Of a stretch of DNA of 64,000 nt, positions 21,871 to 31,935 are shown one piece after another. Below the pieces are notes generated by a model that was not told the DNA's origin, did no database searches, and saw only the letters and a list, made by a program, of their open reading frames with translations. A program made the translations under genes and the position numbers. Position 1 is the stretch's first letter. The number at the start of each line of letters is the position of its first letter. The DNA is from Zingiber officinale. Lineage: Eukaryota; Streptophyta; Magnoliopsida; Zingiberales; Zingiberaceae. The stretch spans positions 118,463,794 through 118,527,793 of the forward strand of contig NC_055991.1 in assembly GCF_018446385.1 (NCBI RefSeq), given 5' to 3'.

Positions 21871-23926
21871 TCATACCTTAGACTTTTTAGTCACTCCATG
21901 TCGCTTTCGACACCAATCTCCACCGCACATCAACATTTCTACTGTTGTAGGAGCTAAAGAAGCACGATACTTGTCAATAACACGACCTCCAGCACTAAAA
22001 GTTGCCTCTGAAGCTACTGTAGAAATGGGTATTGCTAATATATCTCTAGCCAAAGTTGACAACACTGGAAATTTGTATGTATTGAGCTTCCACCAACCAA
22101 GAGCATCGAATGCATCATTTGGATTATGCCTATGACACCCTTCCTCTAGATACACATCCAACTCAGATTTTTCAGGTTGTACCATTTCAATTTCTTTTAA
22201 ATAAGAAGAGAATTCAGTCCATCCAGAAGAAAACGTAGTATGTTCTCTATTACTTTGAATTACAGTGTTGCTATCTTGAGATTCAGAGTTGCTTTTTGAT
22301 CCTTGAAGCTTTTCAATAGCAGTATCTGAATATTCCTTATAAATTGCATACAAAAGCCTTTGGACCTCTTTAATATTACTTTCTGCTTCAAATGAGTTAT
22401 AAAGTTTAGGAAAAGTGAATTCAAGTACTCGCATTTTGCATCTTGGATCCAAAACTGAACCAACAACCATTAATAAATTGCATTCACCCCAATATTTATC
22501 AAACTTTTCCTTCATTTTTTGCACCATTTTTCTAATAAACTCTTCTTCATCACAAGATTTCTCATCCAAGATTACTTTTACTCGATAGACTTCATTTAGA
22601 AAAAGATTGGCAGTAGGATATTCACTTCCAGAAATAATTTTGGTTGCTTCATAGAATACTTTCAAAATTGAAAATACTTTATGCAATTTCTCCCAATCAT
22701 CTTCTGTTGGACAATGAATATAGCTAGGTTCTCGATCTTTAAATCTTGAAAAAACTTCTTTAAAAGCAATTGCTGTTCTCAACATCTCATAAGTTGAATT
22801 CCATCTTGTCTTACAATCATCAACCAATTTTCTTTCTTGTAACTTCAATTGTTTCACAATTTCAGCAAATTGAATGAGTCTAGCATCTGTTCTTCTAATG
22901 AAATCTACACTCTGACGAATTACATGAACAATATCCTTAATTTCATTGAGGCCATCCTGAGCTATAAGATTTAAAATATGTGCACAACATCGAACATGGA
23001 ATAATTTCCCCCCACAAATCAGATTTGTATTAATTTTCAAGAAATCTTGCTTCATATATTTAATTGCAGCATCATTAGCACTTGCATTATCAACGGAAAC
23101 AGTATATATCTTATTTTCAATTTCCCATGCCCTTGCACACTTTAGAAGGGTATCTGAAATTTGAGGACCACCACGAGGAGGAGGAATATGAAAAAAATTA
23201 AGAACGCGTTTATTCAATTTCCATGAAGAGTCAATCCAATGACCAGTGATAACCATATACTCTATTTTTTGATTTTTTGACTTCCATAAATCTGTCGTGA
23301 GGCTGATCTTTGTTACATTTTTCAACAAACCATGTAATTTTTTTTTTCTCAACTTCATATATTGCAAAACAACTCTTTTTTGCTGTTGTTCGTGATATAC
23401 GGGTCCACTCAGGCATTCCACGTCTACAAAACATATTAAAACCTTCTTCTTCTAATAATGTAAATGGATGTTCATGCATTAGGATCCATGTGGCAGCTGC
23501 TTCTTTCATTCGTTCCATACAAAATTTCCCATCAACTAATAAAGGTGACATAGTTGTTTCAACACTTTCGAAGCCTAACAATAGTTGTTGTTGTTTGAGT
23601 TTATCTTCAAGTTTCTTTTTAGACTCCAAGTGTTTAGCACAGTGATCCAAGTGTCGTTTTAAGTGTGTTGTAGTACCTGACTTCATTTTTGCAAGGAATA
23701 GATTACAATGTTTACACTTGTACTTATCACCTTTTGGATCCTCAACCTCAATCATGTCTGACCATACTAGAGACCTTTTTTGTTTCTTTGACTTGTGAAG
23801 CAAATTACCATCCTCAATCAAATTATTAGTTACACTATCCCCTTTATCTATGATTTGTTCTGGGATTTCATTTGAATCTAATGAAGCTTGAATAGCTGAA
23901 TTTGCTGCTGGAGCAGAATCAACCAT
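21871..23926 (-). pseudogene. hAT (Ac-type) transposase, one frameshift
   Basis: Cut-and-paste transposase. The ATG at 23926 opens a frame with a BED zinc finger (KYKCKHCNLFLAKMKSGTTTHL, then HLDHC), about residues 50-100. A second frame from about 23360 down to 21871 gives the RNase H-like catalytic domain with SLTTDLWKSKNQK, TVDNASANDAAIKY and DCKTRWNSTYEML. The C-terminal hAT dimerisation domain reads LGWWKLNTYKFPVLSTLARD, then SEATFSAGGRVIDKYR. The frames switch at a run of ten A (sense) near 23338-23347, so a one-base slip there is enough to explain the break. Otherwise it looks full length, roughly 680 residues. Confidence 0.92.
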
Positions 23927-24385
23927 CTTCTTTGAAAATCAAAAGAGAAAGTATAACTAAAAAATATTAATAATGAAATAAATTATTCAAAGTATCCTAA
24001 ATCCTAATCAACATATCTTCAAGAATAAAGCATAAATTACACAAATAACTTGCATGGAAATATTACTGTATTTAAATATGAAAAATTGTAACTCTAAAGT
24101 TATCAAAATCAACAATTATTGCATTAAAAATCAATATTTAACTATTGTTTCTTCAAGAAAAACAAACAAACCGAAAGACTGTTTCTTCAAGAAAAAAAAA
24201 CAAACAGAAAGATTAAGAAAAAAAAAGAAAATAATTCCTTTCAAAAAATGATAAAAAAAAAAAATAACTATGAAAAGGGTTGAATCCATTATGTACTTCA
24301 AAGAAAAATAGAGATTGAGGGAAAAAAAGACATACATCTTAGGTTTTTCCAAGCAAAAGTACACTGGGTGAAGAGAGCTTCCGTG

Positions 24386-24640
24386 TGGCCTTTGGCAAAA
24401 GCAGTGAGAGCAAAAAAGGTTGTGCTTGATCTTCCGACAGAGGGGGAGGCAGCAGAGCTACCAGGAGTTCTCGACGCCGGTAACGTAGAAGAGGCAGTAG
24501 GCACGAGCAGTGAGAGTAAGAGAAGTTGCGCTTGATCTTCTAGCAGAGGGGAAGGGGAGGCAGTAGAGCCATCAGAATCTCTCGAGTCTCGACTCTCGAC
24601 GTCGATAACGCAGAAGAAGCAGTCCCCCAGCGCCTTCTCC
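24386..24640 (-). repeat. ~115-bp imperfect duplication, hAT 5' region
   Basis: The block 'gcgcttgatcttc...agagggg...aggcagtag' occurs twice (about 24420-24505 and 24528-24625). GC-rich against an AT-rich element, upstream of the transposase; likely leader or promoter DNA. Confidence 0.5.
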
Positions 24641-25178
24641 TTCTCCAACACCAGCACCTTCTCCTTCTCCAACACCAACTCTAGATCCTAAGCACTTGAA
24701 GCACAATCGCTGGACAAGAACCCTAGCTACCTTCCGCCGCCAGTCTTCACACTTGTTTTGTGGAAAAGATTAGGGTTCGCCGGTTTGTAAAAGGATTAGG
24801 TAGGTTATAAACTTATAATATAAATATGAACTATTATCCGTTAACCCATAATCCATTAACCCGCAATTTGTTAACCCATTAAGCATGATTGCAGAATCGT
24901 TACTCATCAGTCATCAGGTTCAAAGTTTTAAAACCATTACAAATTTACAATACATTTATTGAATAACATATTAGAAAATAATAAAATTATACAAAAGCTC
25001 GCGAGCGGCTCGCGAATATTCGAACAAAATGTTATAGATTCGAATTCGGCTCGAAACCTTATCGAACATGTTCGAGTTCGGCTCGAATTCGATAAATTCG
25101 AATACGAATCAAATATATTTCGAGCCGGCTCGAAAAGCTCGCGAGCCGGCTCGATTCGTTTGCAGCCCTATTCTAGAG

Positions 25179-25650
25179 GCTTCAAGTAGAGTTCTATTTT
25201 TCCTTTCTACAATTCCATTCTGTTGGGAAGTTTTAGGACATGAAAATTCGTGATGATATCTGTTTTCAAGACAAAATTTATTAAAGTTATGATTTTTAAA
25301 TTCTCCCCCATTGTCACTTCTAATTCTTTTAATTTTAAGGTCTTTTTCATTTTCAACTTGTTTGCAAAAGTTTGTAAAGATTTCAAATGTTTCATCTTTA
25401 TTTTTTAAAAATTTTACCCAAGTGAATCTAGAATAATTGTCTATTATTACTAGACAATATAAAGTTCCATTTATTGATTTGACCCCATGTGAGTCAAATA
25501 AGTTTAAATGTAGAAGTTCTAGTATTGAGTTGGTTTGAGTTTGATTAGTTGGTTTGTGAGTAGATTTTGTTGTTTACCTTATTAATAGGCATTACATATT
25601 GTTGAGCCTAAATTAGGTAATTTTGGTAATCCTCTAACTAATCCATTTAA
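25179..25650 (-). pseudogene. J integrase core and GAG-pre-integrase part
   Basis: Sense translation shows RIRSDNGGEFKNHNFNKFC with the second catalytic Asp and QQNGIVERKNRTLLEASR with the catalytic Glu, ending at the hAT insertion. Upstream of the core, RGLPKLPNLGSTICNAY matches the zinc-binding GAG-pre-integrase region. Stops interrupt the frame. Confidence 0.8.
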
Positions 25651-25773
25651 TTTACTTATATTTCTAAAATTAGTGTGTGACATTCTTCTATGCCATAACC
25701 AAGTTTCTTCTTTTTGTGTTAAATAACACTTAATTGAAGAAGTGGTTAAGTTAATTGCATAGATGTTATCTTT

Positions 25774-26073
25774 TCAAAATCCTTTTAGACTTATCATAGG
25801 GTTATCTAGGTGCTTGATTAGACATTCTGGAGACAAAAATCTAACCTTATATCTAGTGTCACACAATTGACTGATACTAAGGAGATTATACTTGAAATTT
25901 TCAACAAGTAAAATATTTGTAATAATGAAGTCAATTTTGAGCTCAATGTTACCTATACCAATTACCTTGAGTTTGTCATTGTTACCAAAGGCAATTGTTC
26001 CTAAACTTTTGTAGGTGAGTTGAGTGAATTTGGTATGATCTCCAGTCAAATGTTTAAAGCAACCACTGTCCAA
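25774..26073 (-). pseudogene. J aspartic protease region
   Basis: MDSGCFKHLTGDHTKF contains the copia protease active-site DSG. It is followed by VENFKYNLLSISQLCD, the usual link towards the integrase zinc finger. The enzyme would cut the polyprotein into gag, IN and RT. Confidence 0.82.
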
Positions 26074-26159
26074 GATCCACTTGATTTCCTATAATAAGTA
26101 GGGTTGAGGGTTAGTCTATGTTTTTAAGTTCAATCTTACTTACGTAAGAATAATAGTAA

Positions 26160-26620
26160 AATAGTTATCATTTATTGTATTATTTTTATTATTATTAATT
26201 TTTTAAAATAATTTTTAAAAAGATTTTTAAAATGATTTTTAAATAATTTTTAAAAAGGACTTTTAAAATAATTTGTTTAAAAGAGTTTTTAAAATATTTT
26301 TTTAAATGATTTTTAAATAATCTTTTAAAAAGGATTTTTCAAACTGATTTTTAAATCATTTTTAAAAGAATTTTTAAAAAGATTTTTAAAATGATAATTT
26401 TTCAAAAAGGGGTTTTAAAATGATTAAATTTTAAAAAAGATTTTTAAAATGATTTAAATAATTTTTAAAATCATAATTTTTCAAAAAGGGGTTTTTAAAT
26501 CATTTTTAAATAATTTTTAAAAAGGGTTTTTAAAATAATTTTTAAAAGGATAATTTTTTTAGAAAGGGTTTTTAAAATGATTAAATTTTTAAAAGGATTT
26601 AAGTTTTAATATAATTTAAT
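26160..26620. repeat. low-complexity TTTTTAAAATGATTTT array
   Basis: Irregular runs of 'ttttaaaatgatttttaaataat' words between J's protease and gag. A slippage-expanded AT repeat; no coding content. Confidence 0.8.
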
Positions 26621-27703
26621 TTAATTTCTTAGTCATCTCACCCGATCTATGTTTTCAATCAGGGAATCCTATAATTTTGTAAGATGAGTTAGGTTCAGTT
26701 TTAGGGTTTGGTTTAACTTTGTATTAGATTCAAGTTTAGCTTTGGGCTCAACAAATAGGCATTCTTCGTATAAACTTATGGGCTATGGTGTGTCACTTGG
26801 ACATCATTAAAGTAACCATGCCTTCGAGGTTTTCCAAATAGTCCTATTCACTGAACTTAGTACAAAACCTTGGTCTAACTAGTTAGGATCCGTAAAGGGT
26901 AGCTTCGGTTAGTTCCACTTAGCCAAATGCACCAAGTCGAAGTCATATCTTCCTAGACATGCATAGACTAAGATTCCCCAACGTACTATCATTCAAAACT
27001 TCACCAGTACCGTTGGTCAAGTTAAACTATTTTCCCTTTGCACTAGTCTTAATTACCCTACTAGGCAAATTGGTTTTGGTTACCCTGTCGGGTAGGTTAA
27101 TTTTGGAGGTGTCGGCTATTCTGGAGCCTCCCCCTGCATTATTGGCCTTTATTATTTTTAAGTTTTTTTTCTTGGTTTATGTCTGTTACTTTTATAATTA
27201 AATTTAACTTGGTGATATTCTGATTTTTCATAAGCTCTAACATTTTTTGATTTTAATTTAGTTGATCTAGTTTTATGTTTTAGATTTGGTTTATCAGATT
27301 TTATATAGTATATTTTATTTTTAGGTATGTAATATTGGTTGATTCCTACTTGCATGTTAAGCACACTTTTGGAACCCACGTTTTATTTTGTTGTTTATGT
27401 TGAGTTATTAGTAATTTAAATGTTTTATTTGAACTTGACTTGTAATCAAGTCCGGTTTTATTGTAGATTGCTTTTTAATTGTTTAAAATAAGATCTAAAT
27501 TTTTTGATCTTGTTGTAAATTTTCTAGAAGATCTTTTAATGTATTAATTTCTAATTTTAGTTTTGAATTTTCCTCCTCAAGTGTTAAGTCTTGAGTTGGA
27601 TTAGTATTTGTGATTTGTTCCTTGAGGTTTTGATTTTCCTCAATGAGCAATTCATTTTTTTTTTCTATTGTAACTAATTTGTTATTTAAACAAGCAATAA
27701 TTT

Positions 27704-28833
27704 TTAAAAAAAAATATTCAAGTTAGAATATACCTCTTCGGGACCTTCGGAAACGAGTGCAAACTCGTGGCTTGATAAGGGTTCGGACCCATCTTCTGAT
27801 TCGTCCTCTGATTCTGCTTCGCGGGCCATCAGCGCGAGGTGATTCTGGTGCTTCTGATCTTCAGCTTCCGATTCTTCTGAGGAAGAGTCGCCCCACGTTG
27901 CTTTGAGAGCCTTCTTCTTGGTTGTCTTCGTCTTGTCGCTCTTCACTCTTGGGCACTCGTTCTTATAGTGGCCCTTCTTGTTACACCCGAAGCACGTTAC
28001 GTTTCTTGGTTCGGTCGGGGAGTTGATCTTCTACAAGTCCTTTTTGTTGAAGCTCTTCTTCCTCCTGGTGAACATTTTCCTTACCAGGTTCACCAGGTAC
28101 TCTTCGTCTTCAAAATCCTGGTCAGACTCATCTCCAGACTCAGGCTTGTTTTTCGTCCTTTCCTTGGAGGAACCTACAAACAAGGCAACACCTTTCTTGG
28201 TTCTGGCGTTAGTCTGTTCGTGTAATTCTAATTCGCAAAATAATTCATCGAGTTTTAATTTGGATATTTTTTTGAAATTTTGTAGACATCCACGATAGAT
28301 GCCCACAAAGTATTATGCGGAAAAGCATTTAACGCGTACCTGATTAGATCGCGATTCTTTATTTGGTGGCCTATCGCGTGGAGTCCGTTGAGGATGTCTT
28401 TGATCCTCGCATGTAGTTGACTCGCCGTTTCTCCTTCCTGCATTTTAATGTTAAATAACTTCTTTAAAAAGAGATCACACTTTGTTACCTTGGCGTCGCT
28501 TGTTCCTTCGTGTAGTTCAATCAGTTTATCCCACAATTCTTTTGTGTTTTGGTGCGGTCCTACCCGGTTTAATTCTTCCTTCGTCAAGTCGCATTGTAGT
28601 GTATTGAGGGCCTTGAAATCTGTAGAGGACTTCTTCATCATGTCTGGAGTCCACTGTTCCGAGTCCAGTGGATTTTCGGAGTTGTCGACTGGTTCCTTGT
28701 ATCCTCTGGTGACGTTGAACCATTGGTCGAAATCTACTTTTAGATAAACCTCCATCCGCTTCTTTCAGTACAGAAAATCGCCCCCGTTGAATAGGAGAGG
28801 GCGTACTGTGCTGAAGCCTTCAATTTGAGACAT
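27704..28833 (-). pseudogene. J gag
   Basis: The ATG at 28833 starts MSQIEGFSTVRPLLFNGGDF. An in-frame UGA at 28767-28765 replaces a residue that is Trp in the related gags. The capsid block (28755 downward) has TLQCDLTKEELNRVGPHQ and LHEGTSDAKVTKCDLF. After a frame change at about 28255 comes FCELELHEQTNARTKKG, then a knuckle near 28000-27950 (CFGCNKKGHYKNEC, all four ligands present) and an acidic tail ending at 27704. It is the same gag superfamily as 1947-3241. Confidence 0.82.
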
Positions 28834-29091
28834 GATTATCCTGCACACAAATAAACAAATAGACAAAAAAAAGTCCCAAGACTTGGTCTTGGATTAGTAG
28901 TGCGGTATTTAAGAAAAAAATATCTAAAACTGAATTGGTGTTGCACCAATTCAGGTTAATTACGACGATAAAATTTTCAAAAAGGTAACAATACCGGTTT
29001 GGAATATAACAAAAAACTAAAAATCGAAAAAAATGAAAAAGGTTTCACCCCCTTGTCTGATTGGTGGTTGCACCAAATCAAAGTGGTACCT

Positions 29092-29105
29092 ACTCTGATA
29101 CCACT
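29092..29105 (-). other. primer-binding site of J
   Basis: Minus strand AGTGGTATCAGAGT, next to the LTR edge at 29106. Confidence 0.8.
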
Positions 29106-29220
29106 TATTGGATCATGAATTCGATAGAGGGGGGAGAGGGGGTGAATATCTATTTAAAAAATTAATGAGAGTACGCGGTAGAATAAAAATCAACAACAAT
29201 GCTAACACAAGTATTTTTTA

Positions 29221-29255
29221 CTTGGTTCGGAGCCTTTGGTGACTCCTACTCCAAG
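29221..29255 (-). other. predicted LTR RNA stem-loop
   Basis: CTTGG/CCAAG outer and GGAG/CTCC inner arms, then TAAA. Confidence 0.5.
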
Positions 29256-29472
29256 GCTCGCACTCGTTGAGTGCTTTCGTTAGGAAATTCACTAGCAATT
29301 CGAAACGTTGATTACAAAAGTAAGGTACAGAAATGCTAGTAAAAATAATACCGACAATAACTTGAAGAAAGAAAACAAAACACTTGTCGGAGAGCCTTCG
29401 CAACGTCGCAGGAGCACAGCAGAGCAATCGATGGGAGATTTTGTCGTTGTTTTTTGCTCCAGCCTTCACCCT

Positions 29473-29483
29473 CCTTATATAGG
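29473..29483 (-). promoter_or_regulatory. J LTR TATA box
   Basis: Sense CCTATATAAGG. Confidence 0.6.
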
Positions 29484-29486
29484 ACG

Positions 29487-29612
29487 TTCGGAGCGCCTTG
29501 AATGTGACATAGCCGAGCCAACCAGGGTGCTCCACGTGGTGAAGCTCGTTCGAGGATAAAGTTTGCCTCCGAGCGCTCGAATCCGTTCTAGGCGCCCGAA
29601 CCCTTGTTTTCC
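29487..29612. repeat. weak palindrome cluster, GGCGCC/GAGCGCTC
   Basis: GAGCGCC, GAGCGCTCGAA and AGGCGCCCGAA words upstream of the TATA box; sparser than in the other LTRs. Confidence 0.5.
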
Positions 29613-29829
29613 GGCAGCTTCCTCCCTGCAAGAAAATGTTAGTCCGAGGCAATTATATATCCTGCAAAACAGAGTATTAGCACAATTTATGATCAAATAA
29701 AATATTAATTAGATTCCGTCTCATTGAGACCGGAATCTAGTCGAGATCTCAACTTAAAGTTCCGAGATGGTTCTAAGTTGGATCGGCGCCTAAGTTCCCT
29801 TCCCGGGAGCGTGTCCTCACAGTCACTCT

Positions 29830-30110
29830 CCTCCAGTGACTTACCTTCACTTACCCGCCAGACGTCCGGTCAGCCCATCGACCTGTCTGAACTTTGTGCC
29901 AGGTATCCGGTCAGCCCGTCGACCTAGTTGGACTTTGTGCCAAACATCCGGTCAGTTCTTCGACCCATCTAGACTTCTTGCCAACTATCCGATCGGCCCA
30001 TCAACCTAGCTGGGCTTCGTGTCAGCTATCCGATCGGCCCATTGACCTAGCTGGGCTTTGTGCCAGACATCCGGTCAGCCCGTCGACCTGTCTGGACTTC
30101 TCCTGCACAC
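29830..30110. repeat. ~41-bp minisatellite in J LTR U3
   Basis: About six copies of a unit of the form TGCCA-N5-CCGGTCAGCCCGTCGACC-N8-GGACTT. It is repeated in the 3' LTR fragment at 16910-17110. Confidence 0.8.
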
Positions 30111-30206
30111 TTGGTTAGAGTGTTTAGAACACAAATGAAACTAACTTAACCTGCTTTGTCATTCATCAAAACTTGAGTTAGACCGTTAGTGTTAACCACA
30201 CCAACA

Positions 30207-30504
30207 AAGACTTCTTCGTAAAGTGTATGGTCAACCCTTTAACCCACTTAGAATTTTCTCCTCATGTCAAGTGTCCAGTTAATCTTGACCCATTTGGACT
30301 TACCGTCTCGTGCCAAGTGTCCAGTCCTCCATGACCCACTTGGACTTCCACCATACGTCCGATCACCCTTGACCCATCTGGATTTCCTCATGCCAAATAT
30401 TCGGTCAATCTTTTAACCTATTTGGACTTCCCAACACCAAGTGTCCGATCAACCTTGGCCTACCTGGATCTCCATGTGTCTAACTTCACTCACTAGGTCT
30501 TTCT
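30207..30504 (-). mobile_element. E-A 5' LTR, segment 3 of 4
   Basis: 'cagtgtccagt...gacccacttggactt' minisatellite text like that in LTR-D (31360-31580). It lies between J and E and ends with the TTTCT that is duplicated at 37548-37552. Confidence 0.65.
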
Positions 30505-30638
30505 TGTTAGGACCAAAAGTAGCTAGAGGGGGGGTGAATAGCTCGTCGCGTGCTCGTCGCTCGGCGTGGCTTGTTTCTTCAAGGATATGCAGCGGAAAAT
30601 AACAGAAACAAACACACAACGCTAACAAGGTTGGTTTA

Positions 30639-30674
30639 CTTGGTATCCACCTCACAAGAGGTGACTAATCCAAG
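30639..30674 (-). other. predicted LTR RNA stem-loop
   Basis: CTTGG/CCAAG outer and a perfect CACCTC/GAGGTG inner stem with a 4-nt loop; identical at 36269-36304. Confidence 0.55.
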
Positions 30675-30989
30675 GATCCACACCACGCACGCACCCTCCA
30701 CTATGAAAACACTCCTTTTCGGTAACTACCGAGGGCGGAGAATCCCTACAAGACTCTCAGTACAAGAAGAAAGGAAAGGGAAACTAAATACAAGCGCAAA
30801 GCTTACAATGAGTACAGAAAACCCTAACCCTAGCTTCTCTTCTTGCCTTTGATCCGCCTCTTGACTTAGAAAGCTTCCAAGATCCTTCAAGAGCGATCTG
30901 ATCTTTGAGAGCGTAGAGAAGTTGGCGAAAGATCCGAGTGAATCGAGAAGAGATACCGCATCGACGCCGCAGCTTTTAAATCGACGCTA

Positions 30990-31250
30990 GCGGTGGAACC
31001 CGATCGATTCAAATGTTCCCAATCGATCGGGAGGCTTTGGATCGATTCACGGATCGATCCAGCGCCCCTGCTAGCCGCTGATCGATCCACGGATCGATCC
31101 AGCGCTTATCGCGCGGCAGCCGCGTCCCGATCCACCGATCGATTGGGATATCTCGATCGATCCACGGATCGATCCGGAGGCTTCTTCAGAAACCTCGATC
31201 GATCCACCGATCGATCAGCCTGGATCGATCCCCTGATCGATCCAGCACTT
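30990..31250. repeat. palindrome cluster, core GGATCGATCC
   Basis: More than ten GATCGATC words, many paired as GGATCGATC-N(3-6)-GATCGATCC. CpG-rich. Sense TATA is weak here (ATTTAAAAG near 30970). Confidence 0.85.
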
Positions 31251-31589
31251 GGTTTTTGCCCAAAACCAAGTTCCAAGACTCCCAAACCAACATCCAGTCA
31301 TCCTTGACCTGTTGGTACATCATGCCTAGCATCTGATCACTCCCTTGACCTGCCAGGACTTCCCACCAAGTGTCCAGTCAATTCCTTTGACCCACTTGAA
31401 CTTTTCTCGTCATGCCAAGTATCTGGTCACTCCCTTGACCTACTTGGACTTTCCTATTCAGATGTCTGGTCAATCCCTTTGACCTATCTGTATTTCCTCG
31501 TGCCAAGTATCCAGTCAATCCTTTGACCTACTTGGACTTCCCAACACCAGATGTCCGATCATCCTTGATCCATCTGAATTTTCCCTTGC

Positions 31590-31790
31590 CTGGCTTCACT
31601 CACCAGGACTTTCACCTAGTTTCACTCACTAGGGTTTTCCATCTGCCTAGCTTCACTCACTAGGACTTTCCATCTGCCTAGCTTCACTCACTAGGACTTT
31701 CACCTTGCTTCACTCACCAGGACTTTCACCTAGTTTCACTCACCAGGATTTCCTTCTGCCTAGCTTCACTCACTAGGACTTCCCAGTCAA
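31590..31790. repeat. ~32-bp CACTAGGACTTT minisatellite
   Basis: Six or more copies of 'gcctagcttcactcactagg' plus ACTTTCCATCT variants; also at 37220-37420 and 37560-37850 in sister LTRs. Confidence 0.8.
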
Positions 31791-31935
31791 GTATCCGGTC
31801 ACTCCCTTGACCTACTTGACTCTTCTTCAATCAATATCTTATTGTCAAACATCTAAACCCAAACCAAGACTCAGCTTGGTTAACCAGGTCAACCTTGACC
31901 TGAGTGATATTGCACCAACAATCTCCCCCTTTTTG

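Larger units (their letters stand above)
20582..25170 (-). mobile_element. hAT DNA transposon
   Basis: 4589 bp with 8-bp TSD TTCTAGAG (20574-20581 and 25171-25178). Terminal inverted repeats TAGGGGTGCAAACGAGCCGA and, from the right end, TAGGGCTGCAAACGAATCGA match at 17 of 20 positions. Subterminal regions (20620-20830 and 25000-25160) are full of TTCGAATTCGAA- and CTCGCGAGC-type palindromes, typical transposase-binding ends of hAT elements. One transposase is on the minus strand. It is inserted in J's integrase. Confidence 0.95.
16818..30206 (-). mobile_element. copia element J (Maximus/SIRE-like)
   Basis: Minus-strand copia with 5' LTR 30206 to 29106, PBS, gag, protease, integrase (split by a hAT transposon), RT, RNase H, PPT (17206-17222, sense AAAAAAGGGGGAGAT) and a truncated 3' LTR (17205 to 16818). 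The order PR-INT-RT-RH and the YVDDIIF motif identify Ty1/copia. It is the only copia copy here with all pol domains recognisable, but many frames are broken. It sits within the E-A LTR. Confidence 0.85.
29106..30206 (-). mobile_element. J 5' LTR
   Basis: 1101 bp from TATTGGATC (TG mutated) to CACCAACA. In sense it has ~41-bp minisatellite repeats (30100-29830), a weak GGCGCC/GAGCGCTC cluster (29612-29487), TATA (29483-29473), a stem-loop (29255-29221) and the LTR-end box near 29140. Confidence 0.85.
30505..31919 (-). mobile_element. E 3' LTR (LTR-D)
   Basis: 1415 bp, TGTTAGGACC to CACCAACA. Palindrome cluster of the GGATCGATCC type at 30990-31250, then CTAGGACTTT minisatellite repeats at 31590-31790. 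Confidence 0.9.

Noticed and set aside
24298..24678. 126-residue minus-strand frame upstream of the hAT transposase
   Set aside because: Low-complexity Ser/Leu-rich translation over an internal duplication; more likely leader or promoter DNA of the transposon.
26160..26620. Possible regulatory array of TTTTAAAATGATTTT words
   Set aside because: Irregular low-complexity AT expansion within J; nothing distinguishes it from slippage.
30993..31307. Open frames with DRSTDRS-like repeats over the ATCGATC clusters (also 52532-52969, 52597-52935 and 59772-60110)
   Set aside because: The Asp-Arg-Ser repeats are translations of the GGATCGATC words, occur on both strands, and have no start context or homology; they are non-coding LTR DNA.
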